DNA of 64,000 bases. Source: Nageia nagi. Taxonomy: Eukaryota; Pinophyta. The DNA lies in contig JBITNC010000001.1 in NCBI GenBank assembly GCA_050084985.1, positions 97,402,001 through 97,466,000 of the forward strand, in the 5' to 3' direction. A model generated the notes under the pieces. It did no database searches, was not told the origin of the DNA, and saw only the letters and a list, made by a program, of their open reading frames with translations. Positions 27,701-39,700 of this stretch are shown here, in pieces (position 1 is the stretch's first letter; every line of letters begins with the position of its first letter). Made by a program: the position numbers and the translations under genes.

Positions 27701-30700
27701 GGAGGAGTGAAGTTTGAATTCTTGTATTGAATTCATGTTTGTGATGACAACTTCACCTTTAAGAGGATTTTGTGCTGTATAGTGTTGATTTTGTTGTACA
27801 CCTTCGTGGTAAGTTCGCTCTATGTGAGAAACTTGTTGTACAAATTTTTAAAGCAAAAAGATTGGTCAATCTAGCACTGTTCAGTTATCCATGTGTGAGG
27901 AACTCTTATATGTCTTTTGGCACTGTTCAGTTATCCATATGTGAGGAACTCATATGTGCATGCTCTATTTTGTAATGATAATCAACAAATGTTTTATATA
28001 CAGCACGTGACTATGAGTTTTGGTTTGGCATCTTTGTGATGACTTATAGTGCACCATTGATCAGTTCATGATGGCATTTGCGTGATTCATCTATCTTTGT
28101 TGATATGAATATGTTGCATCTAATTGATCTTGTTATTTGAGTTGTTTACCTACAGATTCTTTTGAGATTGTAGGTTACTTTGGGTATGTAGGCTCTTGGA
28201 GACTCTTCATGACTTCCAGTTGGATGACTACTTTATGTACATTGAAACCGATTGTGGTTAATGACTGTATTTGGCAAAGTAGGGAGTCTCAAACTAGATC
28301 TTGCTTACTTCACAAATATGTAAAAAGTTCTCATCTCGATTGTATCTATTTGGAGAACTCTCTTACTTTTTCTTATTCTTATCTCTTATTCGCTCTATCC
28401 CAATATTGTATTAAAGGGGAGTGTTGGAATGTATAATGCATTATTGTAAAGGTTATGTAATAATCTTCTATATAAGTTCACTAATACCTAAAGTTATCAT
28501 TTGATACCTTAAGTATTTAAGTGAATATGATAATGTAACTTGTTCTACACTCCATGTCATGAGCGGGTAAAAGGATGTGCATGCCATGCTTTTGTACATT
28601 GGGTGAAAGGGTGATCCAAAGAAGGATTTTGGCCTATAAATAGAAGGCTTTTTCTTTGAATCAAATATCAATTTGTGGAGTAAAGTTATGTTAGAAGATA
28701 GTGTTTAGAAGTTGAGATTAGGATAATTGCAAGAGTTTATATTTGAGATTAAGAGAGATCTTGTTAGTGGATGTACTTCTAGTTGAAAGAACCACTTACA
28801 TCTTGTGTTATCTTTGTGAGATTGCTTTGTGAATTTGTTAGATGTGTATTGTGAGCTCTCATGTGATCTTGGGAGTTTACAGTTGTTTTATTTATAGTTC
28901 AACTCTTTCAGTTATAGACTCTATTATAGCAAAAAAATGTGCATACTTTATTAATCTATCCACTACAACAAAGATGCAATCTATACCTTGGGCTTTAGGT
29001 AACCCCGTGATGAAATCCATGGATATGTCTTCCCATTTTTGACATGGAATAGGAAAAGGCTGCAATAAACCAACAAGATGGGTGTTCTCATGCTTGTTTC
29101 AATGGTATGTTGCACATTCCCTAACATGCCTCAATACATCTTCTTTCAATCCCTTCCAAGAAAATCTTTCTTTCACCACCCCATATGACTTGTAAAAACC
29201 CGGATGGCCTGCTAAAGGTGCATCATGTAGAGCTGCCAATAATTTCTCTTTTATTTTTGATTCTGGAACTATGAAAATTCTGTTTTATAAAATCAGCCCA
29301 TCCTTAATTTTATATCTATTATCTACAATCTGCCCATTCATGATATTCGATGTAAATTTGTCCTTAACATATTCAGTCATAAATTTTGCCTTCCAATTTG
29401 CATTTACAATAGTTACAACATGAAAGGAAGGGTTTTTGGAAAGTGCATCAATTGTTGTATTAACTTTCCCTTCACGAACTGAATCTCAAAGTCATAGGCT
29501 TGCAATTTGATTATCCACTTTTGCTGCTTGTCACTTAATTCTTTTTATCCAAGGAAATGTCTAAGACTGTTATGATCAATCTTGACTATAAATTTGCTAC
29601 AAACCAAGTATTGTCTGAATTTAGACAATGCATGCATCATTGCCAACATTTCTTGCTCATAGATGGAGAAAGTCCTTTTAGTAGGATTCAATTTTCCGCT
29701 CTCAAATGCTATGGGTCTACCTTTTTGCATTAAAACAAATCCAATACCATACCTAGAAGCGTCACAGTCAACCACAAATGGCTGAGAAAAATCTGGAATA
29801 GCCAATATTGGACATTTCATCATTACTGCCTTCAATTTCAGAAATGCATTCTCTGTTGTTATACTCCATTGGAAAGCTCTTTTCTTGGTTAAATATGTCC
29901 AAAGGGGTTGCCAATTGCAAAAAGCCTTTGATGAACCTCCTGTAGTAACTACATATGCCCAAGAAACTGTTAGAAGTTGAGCAAAATGATAGGAAAATAT
30001 GGTTTATTTACACTCTTCCCTAGTTAATAGCCGATTTGGCTGTTTCCACTTTAGGCATGTTTTTGTTTTTTTTGAGCATCATACATTGTGTGGATTGCAG
30101 TTGTAATAGCCTAGAACATGTGTGTTTGTACTGTAGTAGTTTGTTTGGATTGGTGGAATAAATCCACAACTGTATTGTCATGAGAACATTGTTTTGTCAG
30201 CTATTGTTTTGTTTGTAAACCATCACATGGAGCTCATGCTATGTAAACTCCAACAGGCTATATATTGTCATCTATGAATAAACATCTCAGTTCAGTTGTG
30301 TGCATTTTCTCATTTTGGTACTAGAGCCAATAAAATCATTGGGTTAGAGTGGGAGAAGCTTGAAAGACCTGATCAAGTGCTTTCAAAGTTGTCATCTCAA
30401 TTTTGCATTTGAGCATTCTACAATGGCATCAAATGGCAACAACTCACGGTCTATTCTTGAGTTCAATGGTGAAGACTTGAGTATTGGAGTATCAAGATGA
30501 AGACTATGAGGATTTTGGGAGGTTATTGAAGATGGCTATGTTGAGCCTACTGATTGGAGCACATTGCAAGGGGCTGATAGAACTGCAAGAAAGGAAGCCC
30601 AAAAGAAGAATAGTTGTGCCTTGTATCATCTTCAAATGGCCTTGGGCAAAAGCATTTTTCCAAAGATATCTTCATGCACATAAGCTCAAGAGGCATGGAA

Positions 30701-33700
30701 GGCATTGAAAGATGGATACCAAGGCAATGATCAAATCAAGCAAGTGAAGATCCAAACTCTCAAGAGAGATTTTGAGAATCTCAAGATGAAGAAGATGAAA
30801 GAGTTGGAGATTATTGTGTTAGAGTGCAATCATGTGTCAACAAGATGAAGACACTTGGAGAAATAATTTAAAATGAAGTTGTTGTGAAGAAAGTTTTGAG
30901 GTCCCTTTTCAAAGATGGAACCATGTAGTTATCATTATAGAAGAGAGCAAAAATCTTGTTACTCTCTCTTTTGATCAGCTTATAGCTCCTTGATGTCCCA
31001 TGAGGAGAGACTACAAGAAACATCATCTTCAAATATTGAAGGTGGTGATGAGAAGGCTTTTGCATCAAGAGAAGGTGAAGCCAATGTGAGTAGTCATTGA
31101 AGAGGCCAAGGTAGAAGAGAAGAAGAGGGGCTGCACAAGGAAGAGGCCAAGGGAGAGGCCATGGAGGCCACACAACAACAATCAAGAAATGACAAGCAAT
31201 GCTATTACTGCAATAGATTTGGACACCATGAAAGAGATTTTAGAATTAAGGCTTCTCAAGAAGAGAGAAATGCAAACTATGGAGAAGAGGATGAAAATTT
31301 GTTTTTGTGGTTTGGGAAGGATTATCAAAACATGCAAGAGACATGGCTACTTGATACGGGAGCATCCAACCATATGACCGGCAAGATGGAGCTGCTTGCA
31401 CATGTTGATGACTCCTACAAATCCAAGATAAGGATTGATGACAATAGCACATTGCAAGTTGAAGGAATGGATGCCATGGAGGTACCTACCAAAGAAGGAA
31501 CAAAGAAGGTAAGAAACATCTACTACACTTCCAAACCTCAACATAATCTCTTGAGTGTTGGGCAAATAATGGAAAACAATCATAAGCTTGTGTTTGAAGA
31601 TGGGAGATGTGTAATATATGATAAGAGCAGAGGCAATAAGCTGGTTACTACAGTTCCAATGAGCAAAAACAAGCTATTTCCTCTTAAATTTGGTGGCCAA
31701 GGGGCTGAACTTGCTAATGTGACTATTGAGGAAAAAGGATGGTTATGGATTTGAGATATGGGCATCTCAACATGCTAGCTTAAGATTGTTGACATCCAAA
31801 CAAATGGTACATGGGCTACCAAAGGTGAATGAATGTAATGGAGTATGTGAAGGGTGTGCTTTAAGCAAGCACCATAGATCAAGCTTTCCAAAAGGCCAAG
31901 CATGGAGAGTCTCTCATCCTCTACAATTGGTGCATTCGATATATGTGGTTCAATGCAAACAAAGAGTATTGGTATGAATTCCTATTTCCTCACTTTCATT
32001 GATGATTACTCAAGAATGTGTTGGATTTATTTTTTGAAAACTAAAGATCAAGCATATGAATGTTTTATGGAACTCAAAAACAAAGTGGAGAATCAAAGTG
32101 GCTATTATATAAAATGCTTAATAATTGATAGAGGGGGAGAGTTAGTTTCAAATGAATTTTCCCAATTTTGCAAAGATTGTGGGATTAAAAGGCAACTCAT
32201 AACTGCCTTTAACCCCCAACAAAATGGTGTGTGTGAACAGAAAAATAGAACAATAGTGAACATGGTTAGAAGCATGATGCATTTCAAAGATTTATATTAC
32301 ATGTATTGGGCTGATGCTTGTAGGACTGCTATCTATATTTTAAATAGAAGCCCAACTAAATCATTGGAAGATATCACTCCTTACGAATTTTGGTATGCAA
32401 AAAAAGCCATATGTTGGCCATTTTAGACTTTTTGGTTATTTAGCATATGCTCACATTCCAGATGAACAAAGAAGGAAACTTGACCCAAAAAGTCAAGCAT
32501 GTATATTTATTGGTTATTGTGAAAATTCTAAAGCATATAGACCCTACAATCCAAAAACAAAGAAAATTGTAATTTCTAGAGATGTAATTTTTTGATGAAG
32601 GGGGAAGGTATGGTCATCAAAAACTCTTTGTTAATGATGGATCAGCCAATGAAGACTCCAAGAATGATCAACCCAACAATGCACATGTTAAGCCCAGCCA
32701 ACAAGATACTCCAAAAGTTAAGCTTGAGTATGATCAAGTTCTTTCTCCAAGTGCTACTCCAAGTTCTACAAATCCTTCAAGTTCTTCAAGTAGTAAAGAT
32801 TCATTAAGTAGAGCAAAAGAGAACTTCAAGAAATTAGACAAAACACTCCAAAACCATCCAATATCTCAAATATTGGATGCAAATTTTGAAAGAAGAACAA
32901 CAAGATCTCAAGCAAAAGAAATAAATGAAGTTGTCAAAAGACTTGAAAATCTACACAGTTATGGTGATGAAAATAATGAAGAACCTAAAGGAGATATTGT
33001 AAATTATGCTTTTATGCCTAACATTGATGTTGAGCCATCTTGTTATGAAGATGTATGTACTAACCATTTGTGGTTGAGGCAATGTAGGATGAAATAAACT
33101 CCATAAATAAGAATGATACATTAGAACTTGTGGAACTCCCCAAAGATAAGAAATGTATTGGATGTAAATGGGTCTATAAGACAAAATATAATTAGTGATG
33201 GAACCATTGAGAGGCACAAAGCAAGGCTTGTTGCCAAAGGGTTCAAACAAAAGTATGGAATTGATTATGAAGAAACTTTCGCATCGGTAGCAAGGCAATA
33301 GACAATCAGGTTGGTCCTTTCTTTGGCTGCCCATAAAGGGTGGAAAGTGATGCACATGGATGTGAAGAGTGCATTTTTGAATGGCTACTTGCAAAATGAA
33401 GTCTATGTGGAACAACCATAAGGATTTGTGATTCAAGGGAAAGAGCATCTAGTCTACAAATTGAAGAAGGCATTGTATGGCCTAAAACAAGCACCAAGGG
33501 CATGGTATTCAAGGATAGATGGCTACTTTCACCAATATGGATTCCAAAGGAGCAAGAGTGATTCTACCCTCTACATTTTGAAGAAAGGTAATGATATCCT
33601 TCTTGTATGCTTGTATGTTGATGATCTCATCGATATGAGTAGTTCCTCAGAATGAAGAATTTAAAAGGCAAATGATGAATGAATTTGAAATGAAAGACCT

Positions 33701-36700
33701 TGGCTTGATGCATTATTTCCTAGCATTGGAAGTGTATCAAAGCTACAAAGGTATTTTCATTTGCCAATGTAAATATGCCAAAGATATGTTGTTGAAATTT
33801 GGCATGGAAAATTGTAAATCACGACCCACTCCGAATTGCTCATGGTGAGTTACTTTGTAAGGATGATGGGGGAGTGAAAGTTGATGTGACCACTTATAGA
33901 AGTCTTGTAGGAAGTCTTATGTTTCTCACAAACACAAGGCCTGATATTGCATATGCTACCTCACTTGTGTCAAGATACATGAGTGATCCATCAGAGAATC
34001 ACTTCAAGGAAGCCAAGAGAATTTTGAGATATGTACATGGCACCCCTGATTTTGGCATCCACTACCTCAAGCATGGAGATGTCAAACTACATGGCTATAG
34101 TGATTCCGTTTGGGGGAGCAACATTGATGAAAGGCAGAGTACATCCGGCCAATGTTTCAGTCTTGGGATAGGTATGATCACATGGAGCTCCAAGAAACAA
34201 AGCACAATAGCTCTTTCATCAACCGAGGCTGAGTATATTGCCATCACAAGTGCTAGTGCCCAAGCATTGTGGTTGAGAAAGGTTCTAGAGGAACCTGGTG
34301 AGAAGCAAAGTGGTCCAACAATCTTGTTTTGTGACAAAAAGAGTGCCATCCAATTGGCACGAAATCCACTTCACCATAGCAAGTCCAAGCACTTTGATAT
34401 GAAGTATCATTTCATTTGGGACATGGTGGAAAAGAAGGTTGTTGAGCTTAGGCATGTTGATACGTTGGATAATATTGCTGATATATTTACCAAAGGCATT
34501 GTCAAAGCTCAATTTTTGAAATTGAGGAACCTCTTGGTAAGCCCCCTCAACTTCAAGGAGAAGAATATTAGAAATTGAGCAGAACTGATAGGAAATCTGG
34601 TTTATTTATAGTCTTCCCTAGTTAACATCCAATTTGGTAGTTTCCAATTTAGGCATGTTTTTTTTTTTTTTTTGAGTATCATACATTGTGTGGATTGCAC
34701 TTGTAATAGCCTAGAACATGTGTGTTTGTATTGTAGTAGTTTGTTTGGATTAGTGGAATAAATCCACAACTGTATTGTCATGAGAACATTGTTTTGTCAG
34801 CTATTGATTTGTTTGTAAGCCATCACATGGAGCTTATGCTATGTAAACTGCAACAGGCTATATATTGTCATCTATCAATAAACATCTACGTTCAGTTTGT
34901 GCATTTTCTCATTTGAAACCTCTCAATTCTATCAAAGAAGTGGGAGTAGGTCAATTTTTAATAGCATACATTTTTTGTTCATCCACTTGTACTCCCTTAG
35001 AACTGATTATGTGTCCAAAAACTAAAATCTGTGAAAGTCTAAACTCACACTTGGACATTTTGGCAAGGTACTGTTGCTATTCTAAAATTGCTAAAATGTT
35101 GTCTAGATGTTGCAAATGAGATTCCCATGTACTGCTAAAAATCAAAATGTCATCAAAGAAAACAAGTACATACTTCCTGAGATGATCCCTAAAGATGTGA
35201 TTCATTGTGGATTGGAAAGCAGTGGGTGCATTGGTTAGGCCAAAGGGCATGACTAAAAACTCGAAATGTCCAAAATGACATCGAAAAGCAGTCTTTTGTA
35301 TGTTCTTATCCCTTAACTTTTATTTCGTGATACCTGAACCTCAAATAAATTTTGAAAAATAGGTGGATGATGGATCCATACAACTCATCAATCAACTCAT
35401 CCACCCTAGGGATGAGATACTTATTCTTGATTGTTTTCTTATTCAAGGTCCTATAATCAATGCATGTTTGCAAAGTTCCATCCTTTTTCTTCACAAGTAC
35501 AATAGAAGAAGCAAAAGGACTAGAACTAGGTCCAATGTGGTCCATTCAAGTAACTCCTTGATTGTTTTCTCAATCTCATCCTAATAGACTCTAGGATGTC
35601 TATATGGAGTAATCATCACAGGTTTGGAATTAGGTTCTAATTCAATGACATGCTCAAAACCCCTAGCAAGTGGTAGACCACTAGTTAAGTCACCAAAAAT
35701 CACGTTATATCTATCAAGAATAGATTGTATTTCAAGATGAAATTTAATGGGAGTGGGCATACCTTTCAACATGAAGAATGTGACTCCCCATTCTATGTCT
35801 CTTTTTTTGAGAATCCTCTCCATTTTGTTGGCTAAAATATGTTGGGGATAATGGTCCTTCATCCCTTTCAAATTGACCACTTTTCCATTAGCTTTGAACT
35901 TCATTACCAATGACTTGTAGTTGATGTATATACCTCCCAAAGACTGCAGCCATTGCACTCCAAAAAAGCTTGGGGAATGCCTCCCATAGGAAAACATAAA
36001 AGTCCTCAACTATTGCATGCTTTCCAAATTGAACCTTCACTTGCCTACACCCTTGTTCACTTATAGAAATCTGTCCATTGACATTTTTAACACAAAAACA
36101 GCAAAACTTTCTGATTGTAACATTTTCTCAGCTACGAACTTCTCATCAATAAAATTGTGAGTTGCCCCACCATAAATTAACTCTATAATAGCATTTTCAT
36201 CAATCTTTCCATCAACTTTCATTGTTTTGTATTTTGACTCACCGGAAATGCATTCTAAAACGTTGTCTTTCTCATCCAAAGTCTGAGTTGGTGGCTTACC
36301 CATTTCAAGTTCAGCATACTCAGCATCTTCATAGTCACTTCCTGATTCCTCTTTTTCAATTTCTTTCTCCATCTCATCATCATCAGGCACATAAAACTCA
36401 ACCAAATAATTTTTCCACTTACCTTGACATTGATGACCAGGTCCCCATAGTTTATGACAAGAAAAACATAAACATTTTTGCTGAAGCTCCTTCCTGGCTA
36501 CCTCATCTAGCTTTGGCCTCTACTGATTTTGCATTTTTGAGGGCTGGAAACCTTTATTCTGAATCTGGTTTGTTTTATTCCATAGCTGCCCGCTTGGTTG
36601 TGATGGTCTAGGTGTACCAAATTTGGATACCTTTCCAAATTTTGACTGTTGTCCAAGTTTTAGCTGCTGTCCAAACTTATTTCTGTTGTTACTAGATGAA

Positions 36701-39700
36701 GATTGAAGTTCTAAAGCTGTTCCAATAGCTTCATCAAGAATTTTTGGTTTGAAGGCCTTCACCCAACCCCTAAGAGGGTCAAACAATCCATTCACAAAGA
36801 AATAAATTATCCTATTTTCAGCCATATCAGTTACCATTACAACTAACTTCTGAAATTCTTCAATATAATTAGCAACTATAGTCTTTTATCTAATAGTGGT
36901 TAACTCCTCAAAAAATTCATTAGAATCTTGTATCTCAAATCTAGCCAACAATTTGTTTGCAAATTCTTCAAAGGAATCAATAGAACAATACCTTTTAGTA
37001 ATTAGACCATGTTGCCACCATTCATTTGCAACACCGTCAAGATGAAGGGTTGCATATCGAACCACTTCCCTTTCTATCATAGGCTTGAGAGAAAAGTAAG
37101 TTTGTACCTTTTGTAACCAAGCCTTAGTACTGATCTTATCACTACCATCAAAGTAAGGAAGAGTCAATTTATCCACCTTATTTTGCAAGTCCCCACCTTT
37201 GTCTCCACCTCCCTAAAACCTCCTCCTACCATGTCTCTTGCCCTTCAACTCAAGATAGCCTTCAAAAGAAATTGTGTCTCTTGAAATTTTTGTCTTTGGA
37301 CCTGTATGTTTCCACAAGAGCTTGCATTTCCTCATCTGGCATTTCTGGCTCAATAACTTCAGCCTCTTGTACATTGGATTGAATAAACATAGGTGTAGGT
37401 GGCCTTCAGAGTCCCTAGAGCTTTGTTGTCTAGCTCTTCCTTGGGACCCTTCTCCTTGTGCTGAACTTTCTGGCTGATCTGCATGTGGTGTGGGATTTAC
37501 AATTTTCAGTGGTTGAGGCTCTCTAGTCCCTTCTTGCCTCACACTAAGATTGTCGAGTGATCTTTCCATTCTTTTTAAAACATTCAATGTGGTATTCTGG
37601 GTTTGTTGAAATTTTTTCAATGCTTCTGATAATTCTCTTCTGTCATCAACTGAATGGTCTCTTCCTTCTTGCCCTGACATTCTGCTATGTGAGTCTCAAG
37701 GTTTATTAGAGTTTGCTGCCCTAGATTTTTGACTCCTTAGAAAATAGAGATGGGTGTTGCTGCTCATCCACTCACAGGCTGGCAGGATAGTGGCTCTGAT
37801 ACCACTTGAAATATACCAAACACATATATACCAAAAATAACAGGCAAATGGCAACACAAATCTTTGATTTTTATTTTGTTTTTTCCCACAAAACCCTGAT
37901 TTCAAAAATAACAGATTAACAACAGTAAAAAAAGACTGTTACAGCTAGAATGTATCACAAACACACCTTCAAAATGCAAAACAACCTTCACATAAGCTGA
38001 ACGTCTGACTGTAATTGGCAGATCTGAGACAAACACCCTTCAGATGTCAAAACAGGTCCCTCCAAAGGATGGTGTCTGACCAATATGACCAGATCTTCAC
38101 CCAAGATGCCCAAAAAATGTCTTCTAGTTGTCCCAAAAATAAGATGTTGGGTTCCAGTTGTGGGTTTAACCCTCAAAATCTGCAAATTCTGCTTCCTAGG
38201 CCTAGATGTCACACTCAGAAGAGGTTACTAGAGCAAAACCCTTCCCAAACTTGTCACCAATGTTGCCACCAATGGTAGATCTGAGAAATGTAGTCCACTT
38301 CTTCAACAAATCAGCCCAAATACAAACTCTAAATGGATTTGTCGGTAAAACTGGGTAGATAGCTTGTTGGTCTGGCCTCCAATGGATAAATTCAAAGTAA
38401 ACCCCAAATCTCCTAGAGAAATCTTTAGCAATCTCTAAGTGCCAAGAATACAACAGTATTTCCAATTCTTCAATCACAATTCTAAGCTATCTTCAAATGA
38501 AACCCTAATCCTCCTTTATAATCACAACTTAATGAGAGAATAGATCTCAACCCTTGATTTTGGCATTGATGGCTAAGATTAGATCTCACTCACTTAAGAT
38601 CTAAAGGTTGTGATATAATCTTTTGTTGAAATATTAGATCGCACTTACTTAAAATGTAAGGGCTGTAATACAATCTTTCGTTGAGATATTAAATCTCACT
38701 TACTTAAGACCTAAAGGCTGTGATATAATCTTTTGTTAAGATAACTCAAGTCACCTTGGCTATGTTAGAGGGATTCCAAACTTAGCTAACTCTTCCTCCA
38801 AATGTTTCCAAACACCTCCCAACTCCAATGTTGCCCATCAAAGCAGCTGAGAAAGCCTCTTGGAGGCTGACATCATATTTTGGGGCCCATATCCACGTTC
38901 CCTAAGCCAACTTTCAGGCTGGGAATGCTCCCCTAGGCCCAACGTGGTATCGAAAACTCTCCAATGTTGGCCATGTAAGTCATTTGTCATGTTTACACAC
39001 CAACCTCCCTTCCAGAAAAACCAATTTCACTATTAAACGTCATCAAATCAACAAAAACTCAAACAAAACACACAACACAAGCAATATTTACAAATCTGGC
39101 AAATTTTGGAACATTACAGGAGTATTTACAAATATTGTTTATTGAAATCAGAATATCCAACAAATTTGGGTAGAGCAATAGTATGAAAAGACTATCTTCT
39201 TAGTAGACCTATCTGCTGCTATGCTACTGACCATAATATGAGCAAATATAGACCTAGGTAAAAGGGATGGCAGTCAGACCTTAGACCATTGCCTATACTA
39301 ATAACCAGATTTCCATTTCAAAGTTGAAGATGTGAGTAAAATAAACTTAGAAGTCGATCTCAGTGACATACCAAAGAATAATCTAGCTACCAAGAAACAT
39401 GAGATGTTTGGGCATCCAAAACTGAATTGCAAAGTACAGCAATATATTAGGTTCAGTAGAAGAAATATTTCAAACCTTGAATATTTAATAGCCCTTGATA
39501 CTTCAAAATTACATGTAAATGTTCACATGCATAGTGCTCCAATCATAAATTATCAGAGGAGTATGACCAGCATGCCATCCTCAATGATGTTGCCAAATCT
39601 ATGCACGGGATTGTGGGTGAATCAGCTGAATTATACAATTCACTGCACACAAAGTGGAGGTTTGAAAGTGATATCTAACAGCCAAGGGAGCCCCTTACCC

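Larger units (their letters stand above)
20353..28910 (+). mobile_element. Copia-1: complete Ty1/copia element inside the gypsy integrase
   Basis: 5' LTR 20353-20845, primer site 20847-20858, a 2.9-kb leader, gag-pol about 23810-27680, a 0.7-kb 3' non-coding part, polypurine tract 28413-28421 and 3' LTR 28422-28910. A perfect 5-bp target duplication, GTTAT, flanks it (20348-20352 and 28911-28915). Removing it rejoins the gypsy integrase reading. The LTRs differ by roughly 8% by eye and the 3' copy lacks about 12 bases after CATGAGC. The coding part has many stops, so this copy is dead. A solo LTR of the same family is at 50826. Confidence 0.95.
29968..34914 (+). mobile_element. Copia-2: complete Ty1/copia element inside gypsy pol
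   Basis: 5' LTR 29968-30315, primer site 30316-30328, gag-pol 30423-34578, polypurine tract 34555-34565, 3' LTR 34566-34914. The 5-bp target duplication GAAAC lies at 29963-29967 and 34915-34919. Taking out the element plus one copy restores the gypsy codons of ELRGFLG on the minus strand, which fixes both ends. The total is 4947 bp, the compact size typical of Ty1/copia. It has fewer breaks than copia-1, and RNase H is one long open frame, but several stops and shifts in gag and pol make it non-autonomous. Confidence 0.95.
18201..39118 (-). mobile_element. Ty3/gypsy chromovirus-like element hosting two copia insertions
   Basis: Minus strand, read right to left: 5' LTR 37807-39118, primer site 37792-37804, gag about 37680-36490, zinc knuckle and protease 36490-36061, reverse transcriptase 36009-34920, [copia-2], RNase H 29962-29545, integrase 29300-28916, [copia-1], integrase C-terminal part and chromodomain-like tail 20347-19396, 3' LTR 18201-19395. 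This is the gag-PR-RT-RH-IN order of Ty3/gypsy, and the EYLIK(W)K tail points to a chromovirus. Without its passengers it is about 7.4 kb. The flanking 5-mers (GTTGT and GGAGT) match at only three of five positions, so a target duplication is not proved. Confidence 0.9.

Noticed and set aside
31246-31583. Minus-strand open frames across copia-2
   Set aside because: They are antisense shadows of the protease and GAG-pre-integrase coding region.
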